DNA of 64,000 nucleotides from Motilibacter deserti (GCF_011250635.1 NZ_JAANNP010000001.1:92748-156747); one strand, 5' to 3'; counted from the first letter of the stretch, positions 1 through 13,975 are shown. A program made the numbers and translations. Notes: generated from the letters alone by a model not told the origin.

Positions 1-8
1 GGAGTCGC

Positions 9-776
9 GTGGATCTCGACGTCTCCGACATCCGCCGGGGCGAGGCCCGGTCCGTCGCCGGGGTGCTGGCTGCTGCGCTGCAGGACGACCCCGGCTGGAG
101 CGCGGTCGTCCCGAGTGCCGCCGCCCGGCGCCGCGTCCTGCAGTCCGTCCTTCGCGCGGCCGTCGCCGACGCGGCTCGCTCCGGCCGCGTGCTCGTCGCA
201 CGCCCACGCCCGGGCGGCGGCGGGTGCGGGGGCACTCAGGGGGGCACGCAGGAGGTCACCGACAGGCGCTTCGGCGGGCGCACAGGCGACGACACCGGCG
301 ACGACACCGGCGACGGCACCGGCGACGGCACCGGTGTGCTCGGCGCGGCCGTCTGGCTGCCCCCGGGCGCGTACCCGATGACCGCTGGGCGCAAGACGTG
401 GGCGGCGCTGCGGCTGCTTCCTGCGGGGGTGCGCGACCCCGGTGGGCTGCGGGCCGCGGCGGCCTTCGGCTCCGCGGTCGACGCGGCCTTCCCGGCCCCG
501 GCCGAAGGACCGGTCGCCTACCTGCAGGTGCTCGGCGTCCGGCCCTCGGCGGCGCGGCGCGGCGTCGGCCGTGCGCTGCTGGCACCGCTGCTCGCGCACC
601 CCTGCGCGGTCTACCTCGAGACCTCCGCCCCCGGCAACGTCGCGTACTACGAGCGCGCCGGCTTCGCGGTGCTCCCCGGCAGCCCTGCGCCCATCGGCGG
701 CCGCGGTCCGGTCATGTGGCGGATGGCCCGCCCCTCGCCGTCGGAACCCCCCGCCTCGCCGACCACGAGGCGATGA
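9..776 (+). CDS. GNAT family N-acetyltransferase with internal Gly/Asp/Thr repeat
   Basis: The C-terminal half carries a GNAT acetyl-CoA binding motif (VLGVRPSAARRGVGRALL, about residues 175-192) followed by the usual YYERAGF segment, so it should transfer an acetyl group from acetyl-CoA to an unknown amine. The GTG start follows GGAG at bases 1-4. An upstream start outside the window cannot be excluded. Between the first and second parts of the domain is a loop rich in Gly, Asp and Thr made by imperfect 12-base tandem repeats (about 285-335, GDDTG/GDGTG units), unusual for the fold and probably a slippage-prone linker. It faces the end of the minus-strand trp gene (convergent, 30 bases apart). 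The substrate cannot be inferred. Confidence 0.8.
   Translation: MDLDVSDIRRGEARSVAGVLAAALQDDPGWSAVVPSAAARRRVLQSVLRAAVADAARSGRVLVARPRPGGGGCGGTQGGTQEVTDRRFGGRTGDDTGDDTGDGTGDGTGVLGAAVWLPPGAYPMTAGRKTWAALRLLPAGVRDPGGLRAAAAFGSAVDAAFPAPAEGPVAYLQVLGVRPSAARRGVGRALLAPLLAHPCAVYLETSAPGNVAYYERAGFAVLPGSPAPIGGRGPVMWRMARPSPSEPPASPTTRR
285..335 (+). repeat. 12-base tandem repeat inside GNAT gene
   Basis: Four imperfect copies of gacgacaccggc/gacggcaccggc encode GDDTGDDTGDGTGDGTG. The unit is a multiple of three, so copy-number change would keep the frame. Confidence 0.8.
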
Positions 777-806
777 CGCGCTAAGCAGCGCTCGCCCGTC
801 GCGGCG

Positions 807-1414
807 TCAGTCCGTCGGGTCCTCGCCGCGGTCGAGCGCCGCCCACGCGTCCTTGGGAGCCGCCCGGCGGCCGCCGTCGGGAGCGTCGTAGCGCGCCCCG
901 AGGGCCGCCCACCTGCCCGACCGCGCCACGGCCACGAAACCGGCCGCGGCCAGGACGAGGCCCGCGACGACGGCCACCCACGGCCACGCGGAGAAGGCCA
1001 CCCCGATCGAGGTGCCGCCGGGCAGCGACTCGGAGGCCTCGCGTGCCGCAGCGGACTCCGAGGTGCCCGCGCGGCCCGCGACGACGGCGAGGCCTGCCCC
1101 GGACAGCAGGACCAGGACGGCGACGAGGCGGCGCAGCGGCCCGCGCGCGGCGAGCAGCCCCGCTGCGCCGGCCAGCGCGACGAGCCCCAGGGCGGAAACC
1201 GCCGGCGCGAGGTCGCCCGCGGTGAGCGGGACGGGCGGAGCGGCGACCGGTGTGCCGACCGCTCGGGCGGTCGCCCAGGTGCGGCCACCGGACAGCAGGG
1301 CGACCGCGCCGGCCGCGACGACGGCGGCCAGCACCAGCCCGCGGTCCCGCGCCCCCCGTCGGGCGCCGGGCTGGGAGTCACCGACGCGCGGGCTGCGCTT
1401 GCCCTGGTCCGACG

Positions 1415-1418
<4 letters not shown>
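807..1418 (-). CDS. Trp biosynthesis-associated membrane protein (TIGR02234 type)
   Basis: A 203-residue membrane protein with about four hydrophobic segments ([15 protein letters not shown], an Ala/Leu-rich stretch, [37 protein letters not shown]) and a charged C-terminal tail. Actinobacteria keep a protein of this pattern directly after trpE; its biochemical role is unknown. The chosen GTG start overlaps the trpE stop in a GTGA quartet (1415-1418), implying translational coupling. The reading frame is open upstream inside trpE, but that extension is low-complexity and unlike the family. No trpC follows on this strand; a convergent GNAT gene ends the operon here. Identification rests on position and hydropathy. 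Confidence 0.75.
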
Positions 1419-3018
<1,600 letters not shown>

Positions 3019-3022
<4 letters not shown>

Positions 3023-3462
3023 GCGGCGCCTCCCAAGAGCTCGACCGCGTCGAAGCAGGTGCGATCGCCGGTGTGGCAGGCCGCCCCCACCTGGTCCACC
3101 GAGACGAGCAGCGCGTCGCCGTCGCAGTCGAGGCGCACGCTCCTGACGTGCTGGACGTGGCCCGAGGTGTCGCCCTTCACCCAGTACTCCTGCCGGCTGC
3201 GGCTCCAGTACGTCGCGCGCCCGGTCGTCAGCGTGCGGTGCAGCGCCTCGTCGTCCATCCAGCCGACCATCAGCACCTCGCAGGTGTCCCACTGCTGGAC
3301 GACGGCGGCGACGAGGCCGTCCGCGTCGCGCTTGAGGCGCGCGGCGACGGCGGGGTCGAGCTCGCTGGAGACGACCCGGCCGGAGGGCTCGAGGACGTTG
3401 GGCTCGCGGCCGGCCGGCATCGGGGCGGCGGGCACGGGGTCGGCGGCGGGTGTTCCGGGCAC
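3019..3462 (-). CDS. hisI: Phosphoribosyl-AMP cyclohydrolase
   Basis: HisI opens the adenine ring of phosphoribosyl-AMP, the third step of histidine synthesis. The body matches the family closely: [20 protein letters not shown], the [18 protein letters not shown] stretch, the LDCDGDALL acidic motif (Mg site) and the Cys pair in [12 protein letters not shown] that binds zinc. GTG at 3462 gives 147 residues with a Pro/Ala-rich leader. An in-frame ATG at 3420 would give 133 residues, nearer the usual length, so the start is uncertain. It is first in the hisI-trpE operon and ends in a GTGA overlap with trpE. It is separated from hisF by two plus-strand genes. Confidence 0.93.
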
Positions 3463-3540
3463 GTGACCATCCTGCCTCACCACGGGCGACCGGTCCGCGC
3501 ACAGTCCACAGGGGGGTGATGCCCGAATACGGCTTCGCTC

Positions 3541-3546
3541 TACGAT
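3541..3546 (+). promoter_or_regulatory. Leaderless-type -10 box (TACGAT)
   Basis: TACGAT lies 6 bases before the GTG of the DUF3152-like protease gene, which has no Shine-Dalgarno sequence. Inferred transcript start at or beside the start codon. Confidence 0.5.
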
Positions 3547-3552
3547 CACTGC

Positions 3553-4719
3553 GTGGCCCGCGCGCTCCGTCGCGCTCCTGCGCGGCGACGCCTCGCGAGC
3601 TCCCGTACTCCGCTCCGGCCGAGCAGCGGCCGGCACGTCGCGCGCGTCCGGGGGCCGGTCAGGGCTGCCCGGCGCGGGCTCGCGTCCGTGCTCCTGTGCC
3701 TGCTGGCCGCAGTCCTCGCGCAGACGCTGCCCCTGTCGCGCGCCGGCGCCCCGGTGGCCCCGGGGGCGGTGGGGCTCGCAGCCGCCATACCCGCGCCGAC
3801 CGGGCCAGCGGCGCCCACCCCGCACGCTGAGGCCGAGCCGGCCACGCCCCGGCCCGCTGAGGCCAAGCCGGCGGCGCCCCGGCCCGCTGAGGCCGAGCCG
3901 GCCACGCCCCGGCCTGGTCAGGCCAAGCCGGCGGCGCCCCGGCCCGCTGAGGCCGAGCCAGCGGAACGGGCCGCCCCCGTTCCGGCCGTCGAGCTGACGC
4001 TCACCCGGGAGGCGCCGGTCGGGCGCCGGGTCGCCGTCTCGGGCGCGGTCGTGCCGCGGCCCCGCGCCGGCACCGCGGTCGTGCTGCAGCGTCGGGCCGC
4101 CGGGCAGTGGACGGCCGTCCAGACGTTGCGCACGGGGACGGCGGGGCGGTTCCGCACGACCGTCCGGCACACGCAGGCCGGTGTCTACGCCTACCGCGCG
4201 GCGCTCGCGCGAGGGCCTGCGTCGGCGCCCGCGCGCGTCACCGCCGTGCGCGTCCACACGTACGTGGTGCGCACCCGCGGGGACTTCCCCAGCGCGGTGC
4301 GCGAGTTCGCCGCCTCCGCCGCCGCGACCTATGCCGACCCCCGCGGATGGGCGCGCGGCTTCCACCGCTTCCGGCGAGTGGGCTCCGGGGGCGACTTCAC
4401 GCTGGTGCTCGCCGCCGCGTCCGCCGTGCCGTCGTACGGCCGGGTCTGCGACGCGGCCTACAGCTGCCGCTCGGGCCGCTACGTCGTCATCAACGAGGCG
4501 CGCTGGCGCGGCGGGAGCCGCCCGTTCCCCGGCCCCCTGCGCCAGTACCGCCGCATGGTGCTGAACCACGAGACCGGGCACTGGCTCGGGCTGGGCCACG
4601 TCGGCTGCCCGCGCGCCGGTGCGCTCGCCCCCGTGATGCAGCAGCAGTCCAAGGGGCTGGCCGGCTGCCGTCCCAACGCGTGGCCACTCGACCGTGAGGT
4701 GCGCCGGGTGGCCGGCTGA
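3553..4719 (+). CDS. Secreted DUF3152-type zinc metalloprotease
   Basis: A 388-residue exported protein. Residues about 42-60 form a hydrophobic signal segment after an Arg-rich start. Residues about 92-140 are five 10-residue Pro/Ala/Glu/Lys repeats ([20 protein letters not shown]). A beta-rich module follows ([26 protein letters not shown]). The C-terminal DUF3152-like domain has the metzincin motif [12 protein letters not shown] (His339, Glu340, His343, His349) and, downstream, Met in VMQQQS, likely the Met-turn. It therefore probably cleaves peptides outside the cell, held away from the surface by the repeat stalk. Cysteines in the domain (CDAAYSC, GC) suggest disulfides. The substrate is unknown. 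Confidence 0.85.
   Translation: MARALRRAPARRRLASSRTPLRPSSGRHVARVRGPVRAARRGLASVLLCLLAAVLAQTLPLSRAGAPVAPGAVGLAAAIPAPTGPAAPTPHAEAEPATPRPAEAKPAAPRPAEAEPATPRPGQAKPAAPRPAEAEPAERAAPVPAVELTLTREAPVGRRVAVSGAVVPRPRAGTAVVLQRRAAGQWTAVQTLRTGTAGRFRTTVRHTQAGVYAYRAALARGPASAPARVTAVRVHTYVVRTRGDFPSAVREFAASAAATYADPRGWARGFHRFRRVGSGGDFTLVLAAASAVPSYGRVCDAAYSCRSGRYVVINEARWRGGSRPFPGPLRQYRRMVLNHETGHWLGLGHVGCPRAGALAPVMQQQSKGLAGCRPNAWPLDREVRRVAG
3829..3958 (+). repeat. 30-base tandem repeats (Pro/Ala stalk)
   Basis: About 4.3 copies of a 30-base unit beginning gaggccgagccgg, alternating between two variants (Glu-Pro-Ala-Thr and Lys-Pro-Ala-Ala). Charge alternates + and - along the stalk. Confidence 0.85.
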
Positions 4720-4827
4720 CCCGGAGGCGGGCGTAGGCGGGCGTGGGCGGGCCCGGGGCGGCGGGCGGGGCGTCCACGCGAGGCCGACCGGACGGTGGGC
4801 CGGGCTGCGGGCCCCTCGGGGCGCCCG

Positions 4828-4833
4828 TAGCGT
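4828..4833 (+). promoter_or_regulatory. Leaderless-type -10 box (TAGCGT)
   Basis: TAGCGT ends 6 bases before the ATG at 4840; no Shine-Dalgarno sequence is present. Confidence 0.5.
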
Positions 4834-4839
4834 GGCGGC

Positions 4840-5469
4840 ATGAGCCACGCGACGGTCGAACGCCAGGCGCTGTGCGCGACGCTCGAGGCCGTCGGACCCG
4901 ACGCGCCGACGTTGGACGAGGGCTGGGCCGCGCGCGACCTCGCCGCCCACCTGGTCCTTCGCGAGCGGCGGCTCGACGCGGCGATCGGCATCCTGGCCAC
5001 GCCGCTCTCCGGCTGGACGCGTCGGGTCCAGGCGGGCATCGCGGCACGGCCATGGCCCGAGCTGGTTGACGCCGTACGCACCGGCCCACCCGGCTGGTCG
5101 CCGTACGCGCTGCCCGGAGTGGACGCACGGGCCAACCTCGTCGAGCTCCTCGTCCACCACGAGGACGTGCGGCGGGCGCAGGACGGGTGGCAGCCGCGTG
5201 CCCTTCCGCGCGAGCTCGAGGACGCGCTCTGGGGCCAGCTGTCGCGTACGGGACGGCTGCTCTACCGCAAGTCGCCCGCGCCCGTGCTGCTGCGTCGCGA
5301 CACCGGGCAGGAGGCCACGGTGGCGAAGGGCGCCGGAGCCCCGATCGTCGTCGAAGGCCCGGTGGTCGAGCTGCTGCTCCACGCGTTCGGCCGCGGGTCG
5401 CATGCGCAGGCCTGCGTGCGCGGCGACGCGGATGCGGTCGCCCGGCTCGACGCCGGGCTGGGTGTGTGA
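4840..5469 (+). CDS. TIGR03085-type, maleylpyruvate isomerase/DinB-fold protein
   Basis: A 209-residue protein of the mycothiol-dependent maleylpyruvate isomerase-like group common in actinobacteria. The DinB-fold helical bundle carries metal-ligand candidates in [12 protein letters not shown] (His about 37) and [14 protein letters not shown] (His about 108-109), and the C-terminal [13 protein letters not shown] segment is typical of the group. A mycothiol-dependent or metal-dependent role is likely, but the substrate is unknown. In related actinobacteria a gene of this group also sits among his/trp genes. It is flanked by minus-strand hisF and the plus-strand protease and seems transcribed alone. 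Confidence 0.75.
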   Translation: MSHATVERQALCATLEAVGPDAPTLDEGWAARDLAAHLVLRERRLDAAIGILATPLSGWTRRVQAGIAARPWPELVDAVRTGPPGWSPYALPGVDARANLVELLVHHEDVRRAQDGWQPRALPRELEDALWGQLSRTGRLLYRKSPAPVLLRRDTGQEATVAKGAGAPIVVEGPVVELLLHAFGRGSHAQACVRGDADAVARLDAGLGV

Positions 5470-5484
5470 GCTGGGAGCCGAGAG

Positions 5485-6258
5485 CTAGCGGACCTCGTGG
5501 CCCCGGGCCAGAAGGGCGCTCTTGACTTCACCGATCCGCAGTTGGCCGAAGTGGAAGACGCTCGCCGCCAGCACGGCGTCGGCCCCCGCCTCGACGGCGG
5601 GCGCGAAGTCGTCGAGCTTCCCCGCACCGCCACTGGCGATGACGGGGACCGTCACAGCCGCACGGACGGCGCGCAGCATCTCCAGGTCGTAGCCCTGCTG
5701 CGTGCCGTCAGCGTCGATGGAGTTGAGGAGCACCTCGCCCACGCCGAGGTCGGCGGCGCGGGCCGCCCATTCGACCGCGTCGATGCCCGTGCCCTTGCGC
5801 CCGCCGTGGGTCGTGACCTCGAAGCCGCTCGGCGTGGGGGCGACGTCGGCCGGGCAGCGGCGGGCGTCGACCGAGAGCACGAGGACCTGCGAGCCGAAGC
5901 GCTCGGCGATCTCGCGCACCAGCTCGGGCCGGGCCACGGCCGCGGTGTTGACGCCGACCTTGTCGGCCCCGGCGCGCAGCAGCTTGTCCACGTCGGCGAC
6001 GGTGCGGACGCCGCCGCCGACGGTGAGCGGGATGAAGACCTGCTCCGCGGTCCGGCGGACCACGTCATAAGTCGTCTCCCGCTCACCGCTGCTGGCGGTG
6101 ATGTCGAGGAACACCAGCTCGTCGGCGCCCTCGGCGTCGTAGACCTTCGCCATCTCGACCGGGTCGCCCGCGTCGCGGATCTCGGTGAACCGGACGCCCT
6201 TCACGACGCGCCCGGCGTCGACGTCGAGGCAGGGGATGACACGGACGGCGAGGCTCAC
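5485..6258 (-). CDS. hisF: Imidazole glycerol phosphate synthase cyclase subunit
   Basis: HisF (257 residues, normal length) condenses PRFAR with ammonia supplied by HisH to form imidazole glycerol phosphate and AICAR. The TIM-barrel signature residues are present: [15 protein letters not shown] with the catalytic Asp near residue 11, [15 protein letters not shown] with the second catalytic Asp near 130, and [12 protein letters not shown] at the phosphate site. The GTG start has TAGGCT 6 bases upstream and no Shine-Dalgarno, so it looks leaderless with its own promoter. Its partner hisH lies at 9.4-10.1 kb. The upstream gene on the same strand is a secreted protease ending 23 bases away. Confidence 0.95.
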   Translation of the reverse strand: MSLAVRVIPCLDVDAGRVVKGVRFTEIRDAGDPVEMAKVYDAEGADELVFLDITASSGERETTYDVVRRTAEQVFIPLTVGGGVRTVADVDKLLRAGADKVGVNTAAVARPELVREIAERFGSQVLVLSVDARRCPADVAPTPSGFEVTTHGGRKGTGIDAVEWAARAADLGVGEVLLNSIDADGTQQGYDLEMLRAVRAAVTVPVIASGGAGKLDDFAPAVEAGADAVLAASVFHFGQLRIGEVKSALLARGHEVR

Positions 6259-6264
6259 GCGCCG

Positions 6265-6270
6265 AGCCTA
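6265..6270 (-). promoter_or_regulatory. Leaderless-type -10 box of hisF (TAGGCT)
   Basis: On the minus strand TAGGCT precedes the hisF GTG by 6 bases. Any -35 element must lie inside the 3' end of the protease gene. Confidence 0.55.
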
Positions 6271-6281
6271 TGTGAGCTGGG

Positions 6282-8111
6282 TCAGGAGAACCGGAACGAG
6301 CCCAGCTTGACGGAAGAACCTTGCCACGAGGTAGCCGTGGCCTCGCAGACGTAGATCTTGCTCCGATCGGTCGGCGTGTAGGTGTCCGTATTGCTGAGGA
6401 CCTGCGCGTTTGCCGGGATCGTTGCTGGGACGAATCCGGTCACAGCAACCCAACGGTAGGACAACGTCACGCCCTGCTCGAAGATCACAGCGTTGCAGCC
6501 CAGGCGTCCCGTGGCGGGGTCGGCGAGCCCGGTGTTGACGCTCAACCGGGGGTTGGTGATGTTCGGGAAGTACTCATAGTCGTCGCGGGTCACAGAACCC
6601 ATTGCGTTCGCACTCGTCGCCCGACAGACGAGCCAGCGGCCGGCGGTGGCCTTCAATACGTCGACCGTCAGGACGAGGCTCGGGCTCGTCCCCAGCGGCC
6701 GAAGGTCGTTGACCGCGTTCAGTTCGGGGACGGAAAGCCACTGGTAGCTCGTCACGACGCCGGGCACATCAGTGGTAGGCACTGAGCACGCCGCCACGGT
6801 GTCAGGGGCAGGCAGAAGCCCACCGTCGGGTATGCCCGTGATGGTCGGGCGACTCGCGAGCACATCAGGCGCCGGCGGCACGGCGACGTCCGCGGCCGCC
6901 GTGGCGGTCCCGGCCCGCGACGTGGCCGTCACCTTGCAGGTGAGCGTGCGCCCCGCGTCCGCCTCGGTCAAGACGTGGACAGGGCCACCCTCGAGCTTGC
7001 TACTGCCGACGTACCACTCAGGAACCACGCTGCTGGTGTTGGCCGTCCAGGATCCCGCGCCGCACGTGATGGGCTGGCCGAGCGCGACGGTGCCGGACGC
7101 CGCCGGGGCGGCGGTGTTGTAGGGCAGCGCGCGGTTCTGCGTCCTGGCGAGCTTCGGGAGCGACGTGCGCGCGGCCTTCGTCCACGCGGAGTAGGCCCCG
7201 ACGCTGGTGAAGACCGTGGGCGCGAGGTCGCAGCCCTTGGCCGCGCCGTAGCTCGACACGCCCACGACGAAGACGGCCTTTCCGACCTTCGTCGTGAGAG
7301 GGCCGCCGCTGTCGCCGTTGCACCCGCCCGCGAAGCGGCCGCGCCCGAGGGAGCGAGCGGCGGCGAGCTGCGTCTTCGGGCTGAAGTAGCGGAACGTGCG
7401 GTCGGCGAGGGCGTTGACCTGGCGCAGCGTCGTCGTCCGCAGCTGGCCGGTCAGCTTGCCCTTCTCGTTGTCGCCCCAGCCGTAGATGCGCAGGCCGGCC
7501 ACACGTCCCGCGCGCGCCTTCGCGGCGAGCGAGGGCGAAGCGAGCCGGGCGTAGGCCCTCAGCGAGAGCGGGACCAGCGGCCGCAGCACAGCCACGTCGT
7601 TGACGGCCGTGCGGTCGCGGTAGCCGCTGTGGAAGCGGATGGCCTCGACCGGCACGAGCGTGCCCTTGCGCAGGGCATTGGCCCCGATCTCGACGTAGTA
7701 GAGCCCCTTGGCGTCGGGGACGCAGTGCGCCGCCGTGACGATCTCGGTCGGCGAAATGGCGGAGGAGCTGCACAGGGCGTCCGCCGACGTCGCACCCTTG
7801 CGCACGTGCCAGAGCGGGAGCACCCAGGGCACCGTGCTGGCCGGGCGGGCGACCACCGTGCCGTGCGTGACGGAGCGCGTCACACCGAGCTCGGGCAGTG
7901 CGGGGACGGCCGGCGCGACGGCAGTCGACGTCGCACCGGCGGTCGACGCCGCGCCGGCGGTCGAGGCAGGCCGCGACAAGGCTGCTGCGGAGGCTGCGGG
8001 CGCAACGTCGGCGGACACTGCCGGAAGGGTCGAGGCCTGCGCCGGAAGGGCACCGACGGCGGCCGTGGGAACGAGGAACAGGGCCGGCAGGACGAGCCGG
8101 GCACGCATCAT
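6282..8111 (-). CDS. Secreted trypsin-like serine protease with Ig-like repeats
   Basis: A secreted S1-family endopeptidase of about 609 residues. Two adjacent ATGs (8111 and 8108) start it; the longer upstream frame lacks a signal sequence at its start. Residues 1-28 form a signal peptide (LVLPALFLVPTAAVGALPAQA). An Ala/Thr/Ser-rich propeptide follows. The catalytic triad is complete: His129 in TAAHC, Asp172 in NDVAVLRP, Ser268 in GDSGGP. The last 300 residues hold about three beta modules of the type ITCGAGSW...LTCKVTATSRAG, resembling bacterial Ig-like adhesion or binding domains. The 3' part has slightly lower GC than its neighbours. It sits inside the his cluster, where no protease is expected, and its stop is 23 bases before hisF. 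Confidence 0.88.
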   Translation of the reverse strand: MMRARLVLPALFLVPTAAVGALPAQASTLPAVSADVAPAASAAALSRPASTAGAASTAGATSTAVAPAVPALPELGVTRSVTHGTVVARPASTVPWVLPLWHVRKGATSADALCSSSAISPTEIVTAAHCVPDAKGLYYVEIGANALRKGTLVPVEAIRFHSGYRDRTAVNDVAVLRPLVPLSLRAYARLASPSLAAKARAGRVAGLRIYGWGDNEKGKLTGQLRTTTLRQVNALADRTFRYFSPKTQLAAARSLGRGRFAGGCNGDSGGPLTTKVGKAVFVVGVSSYGAAKGCDLAPTVFTSVGAYSAWTKAARTSLPKLARTQNRALPYNTAAPAASGTVALGQPITCGAGSWTANTSSVVPEWYVGSSKLEGGPVHVLTEADAGRTLTCKVTATSRAGTATAAADVAVPPAPDVLASRPTITGIPDGGLLPAPDTVAACSVPTTDVPGVVTSYQWLSVPELNAVNDLRPLGTSPSLVLTVDVLKATAGRWLVCRATSANAMGSVTRDDYEYFPNITNPRLSVNTGLADPATGRLGCNAVIFEQGVTLSYRWVAVTGFVPATIPANAQVLSNTDTYTPTDRSKIYVCEATATSWQGSSVKLGSFRFS

Positions 8112-8217
8112 GAAGTACCCCCAGGGTGAATGCGGGGTGAGCATAAGCGGCGCGTCCGACAAGGCGGCTGTGACATCCACAGCACCACCCGGGTGGTGCA
8201 GCCGCTCCCTGGCGTCC

Positions 8218-8952
8218 TCAGCCGGCGACGGCGAGCGCTTCCTCCAGCGTGAACGCGCCGGCGTAGAGCGCCTTTCCGACGATCGAGCCCTCGACCCCGG
8301 ACGGGACCAGGGTCCGCAGGGCCCGCAGGTCGTCGAGCGTGCTCACGCCACCGGATGCGATCACCGGCTTGTCCGTGGCGGCGCACACCGAGCGGAGCAG
8401 GTCGAGGTTCGGGCCCTGCAGCGTGCCGTCCTTGTTGACGTCGGTGACGACGTAGCGGGCGCAGCCGTCGCGGTCGAGCCGCTCGAGGACCTCGAAGAGC
8501 TCGCCGCCCTCCTGCGTCCAGCCCCGCGCGGCGAGGGTCGTCCCGCGCACGTCGAGGCCCACGGCGATCAGGTCGCCGAACTCGCCGATCGCGCGGCGCA
8601 CCCACTCCGGCGACTCGAGGGCCGCCGTCCCGAGGTTGACGCGGGCGCACCCGGTCGCGAGGGCCGCGCGCAGGGACTCGTCGTCACGGATCCCTCCGGA
8701 CAGCTCGACCTTGGCGTCGACGCTGCGGACGACCTCTGCGAGCAGCTCGCGGTTGGAGCCGCGGCCGAAGGCGGCGTCGAGGTCGACCAGGTGGATCCAC
8801 TCCGCCCCGGCGGCCTCCCACGCGCGGGCGGCGGCGAGCGGCTCGCCGTAGGACGTCTCGCTGCCCGCAGCGCCCTGGACGAGGCGGACGGCCTGGCCGT
8901 CGGCGACGTCGACGGCGGGCAGCAGGACCAGGCGGTCGGAGAGGTCGGTCAC
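8218..8952 (-). CDS. priA: PriA: bifunctional ProFAR isomerase (HisA) / PRA isomerase (TrpF)
   Basis: A 244-residue TIM barrel of the HisA family. It shows [18 protein letters not shown] with the first catalytic Asp, [29 protein letters not shown] with the second catalytic Asp, and [12 protein letters not shown]. In actinobacteria this enzyme (PriA) usually serves both histidine (HisA) and tryptophan (TrpF) synthesis. No trpF is visible in the window, which fits but does not prove the dual role. GTG at 8952 starts 5 bases after the stop of the preceding small membrane protein, with GGAGG 11 bases upstream, so it is probably co-transcribed. Confidence 0.92.
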   Translation of the reverse strand: MTDLSDRLVLLPAVDVADGQAVRLVQGAAGSETSYGEPLAAARAWEAAGAEWIHLVDLDAAFGRGSNRELLAEVVRSVDAKVELSGGIRDDESLRAALATGCARVNLGTAALESPEWVRRAIGEFGDLIAVGLDVRGTTLAARGWTQEGGELFEVLERLDRDGCARYVVTDVNKDGTLQGPNLDLLRSVCAATDKPVIASGGVSTLDDLRALRTLVPSGVEGSIVGKALYAGAFTLEEALAVAG

Positions 8953-8957
8953 GGGAG

Positions 8958-9302
8958 TCAGTGCCTCCGGTCGAAGAGGAGAGTGGCCAGGACGGGAGCG
9001 GCCACGACGGCGAGCAAGAGCGCACCGGCACGCAGCAGCCAGTCGGACGTGGAGAGCCAGACGGCGCCCTGGGCGAGGACCAGCAGGGCGATCAGGCTGA
9101 GGGTCTGGACCCGGCGCCGGCGGGCACGCGGGCCGGTCGGACGGCCGACACGGGTGCGCCGCGGCAGCTTGGCCCGCGCTCGCGTGAGCGCCGTGCGCCG
9201 CTTGCGCGAGCGCGCCTCGCGCAGCTCACGCTCCCGTGTCGCGCGCGCCCGCTCGGCCTCGAGGAGGGCGCGCCGACGCGCCCGCTCACCCTTGGCCGCC
9301 AC
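8958..9302 (-). CDS. Small basic two-segment membrane protein
   Basis: I do not recognise a family. From the GTG at 9302 the product is 114 residues: about 70 very basic residues ([21 protein letters not shown], then [17 protein letters not shown]) followed by two hydrophobic segments ([16 protein letters not shown] and [22 protein letters not shown]). It could be a membrane-anchored protein with a charged cytoplasmic helix. The start is favoured by TAAGGT 8 bases upstream (leaderless pattern) and by the loss of coding character further up. It lies between hisH and priA and ends 5 bases before priA. Confidence 0.65.
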   Translation of the reverse strand: MAAKGERARRRALLEAERARATRERELREARSRKRRTALTRARAKLPRRTRVGRPTGPRARRRRVQTLSLIALLVLAQGAVWLSTSDWLLRAGALLLAVVAAPVLATLLFDRRH

Positions 9303-9310
9303 GGGCCAGA

Positions 9311-9316
9311 ACCTTA
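9311..9316 (-). promoter_or_regulatory. Leaderless-type -10 box (TAAGGT)
   Basis: Minus-strand TAAGGT ends 8 bases before the GTG at 9302. It would drive the small membrane protein and priA separately from hisDCBH. Confidence 0.5.
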
Positions 9317-9432
9317 ACGGCTGCCGCAGCGCAGCCGGTCGGGCGCCAGGGGTGGCGTCACGTGCCCTGGCCCGAGCCGCCTGCCGGCACAGGGCAGGTC
9401 GCGCCCGCCCTCGGAACGAGGGCTCGCAGGGG

Positions 9433-10076
9433 TCAGGTGAGCGTGCGCAGCCAGTTCTCGAGCAGCGCCGCACCCGCGTCGCCGGACTTCTCGGGGTGGA
9501 ACTGGGTCGCGCTGAGCGTGCCGTTCTCGACGGCGGCGAGGAACGGGTGGCCGTGCCGGGACCAGGTCAGCAGCGGGGCCGGGTACCGGTCCGAGGGCGG
9601 CATGTCCATGCCACGCACGCCGTAGGAGTGGACGAAGTAGAACCGCTCGCCCTCGAGCCCGGCGAACAGCCGGGTGCCCTCCGGCACGTCCACGGTGTTC
9701 CAGCCCATGTGCGGGAGCACGGGCGCCTCGAGCCGGTCGACGACGCCGGGCCACTCCCCGCAGCCGGCGGACTCGACGCCGTGCTCGACGCCCTTCTCGA
9801 ACAGGATCTGCATGCCCACGCAGATGCCCAGCACCGGGCGGCCCCCGGCCAGCCGGCGCCCGATGACCTCGCCGCCGCGTACGGCCCGCAGCCCCTTCAT
9901 GCACGCCGCGAACGCCCCGACGCCGGGCACGACGAGCCCGTCGGCGGCCTCGGCGACCGCGCGGTCGGAGGTCAGCGTGACGTCGGCCCCGACCCGCTCG
10001 AGCGCGCGCACGGCCGAGCGAAGGTTGCCCGAGCCGTAGTCGAGGACGGCGACCTTCGGCCCGTTGGACGGGGCCA

Positions 10077-10077
<1 letters not shown>
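9433..10077 (-). CDS. hisH: Imidazole glycerol phosphate synthase glutaminase subunit
   Basis: HisH (214 residues) hydrolyses glutamine and channels ammonia to HisF. It is a class I glutamine amidotransferase: [11 protein letters not shown] at the N-terminus, [11 protein letters not shown] with the nucleophilic Cys, and [12 protein letters not shown] with the His-Glu pair. The ATG at 10077 shares its A with the hisB TGA (TGATG), so translation is coupled. The reading frame extends far upstream through hisB but only as an alternate-frame reading. It is last in the hisD-C-B-H operon. Confidence 0.95.
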
Positions 10078-13182
<3,105 letters not shown>

Positions 13183-13188
13183 GGACCA

Positions 13189-13194
13189 AGTCTA
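13189..13194 (-). promoter_or_regulatory. Leaderless-type -10 box of hisD operon (TAGACT)
   Basis: Minus-strand TAGACT ends 6 bases before the hisD GTG. Confidence 0.55.
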
Positions 13195-13261
13195 GGGACC
13201 GCGCGAGCGCGCCAGGGCCGGCGCGACCGGGCTGGGGAAGATCGGGCGGACGGCTGTGGAA

Positions 13262-13267
13262 TACCGT
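13262..13267 (+). promoter_or_regulatory. Leaderless-type -10 box (TACCGT)
   Basis: TACCGT ends 6 bases before the GTG at 13274. This favours that GTG over the in-frame GTG at 13256, which lies upstream of the box. Confidence 0.5.
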
Positions 13268-13273
13268 TGCCAC

Positions 13274-13975
13274 GTGCCCGAGCGGCTTCCGCTGTTCCCC
13301 CTCGGCGCCGTGCTCTTCCCCGGCGCGACGCTCGCGCTCCACGTCTTCGAGGAGCGCTACCGGGCGCTCGTCGAGCACCTGCTCGACCTGCCGGCCGACG
13401 CGCCGCGCTCCTTTGGCGTGGTCGCCATCCGGTCCGGGCGCGAGGTGGGCCAGAGCTTCACCGCCGTCGGCGAGCCCCGCGAGCACCTGCACGACGTCGG
13501 CTGCGTGGCCGAGATCCGCGACGTGGAGGCCTACTCGGACGGGCGCTACGACATCGTCACGAGCGGGACGCGCCGCTTCCGGCTGGAGAGCCTGGAGCCG
13601 CCGGGAGCGTCGGGCGGGCCGTGGACCGGCGGCGTCGTCGAGTGGCTGCCCGAGCCCGCGGACGGCGCCGACGCGGGACGCCGAGCCGTCGCCGTGGCCC
13701 GGCTGCTGGCCGAGTACGTCGCGGCGCTCCCTGCGTCGGTCGCCCGCGAGCTTCCCCTGCCGGACGGGCGCGGGGGGCTCACACCGGCTGCGCTGTCGTA
13801 CGCAGTCGCGAGCTCGCTCGTCGTGCCGCAGGACGAGCGCCAGCTGCTGCTCGCGGCACCCGACACCGAGCGACGGCTCGCCCTCGAGGCCCGGCTGCTA
13901 CGCCGTGAGACCGCTCTCGTGTCCGCCCTCGCGGCCGTCCCGCTGCACGCACCGGCCACGACGCTGCCGAACTGA
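13274..13975 (+). CDS. Lon substrate-binding (LAN) domain protein
   Basis: A 233-residue protein matching the N-terminal substrate-recognition domain of Lon protease without the ATPase or peptidase parts. It begins PERLPLFPLGAVLFPGATLALHVFEERYR, then has GVVAIRSGREVG, VGCVAEIRDVE and YDIVTSGTRRFRLESLE, all typical of this beta-rich domain, followed by a helical C-terminal part. It may recognise unfolded peptides or act as an adaptor; the exact role is unknown. The start is set by TACCGT 6 bases upstream. The gene is divergent from hisD. Confidence 0.85.
   Translation: MPERLPLFPLGAVLFPGATLALHVFEERYRALVEHLLDLPADAPRSFGVVAIRSGREVGQSFTAVGEPREHLHDVGCVAEIRDVEAYSDGRYDIVTSGTRRFRLESLEPPGASGGPWTGGVVEWLPEPADGADAGRRAVAVARLLAEYVAALPASVARELPLPDGRGGLTPAALSYAVASSLVVPQDERQLLLAAPDTERRLALEARLLRRETALVSALAAVPLHAPATTLPN

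Noticed and set aside
3829-3958. Direct repeats as a possible CRISPR array
   Set aside because: Units are contiguous without spacers and encode an in-frame Pro/Ala stalk.
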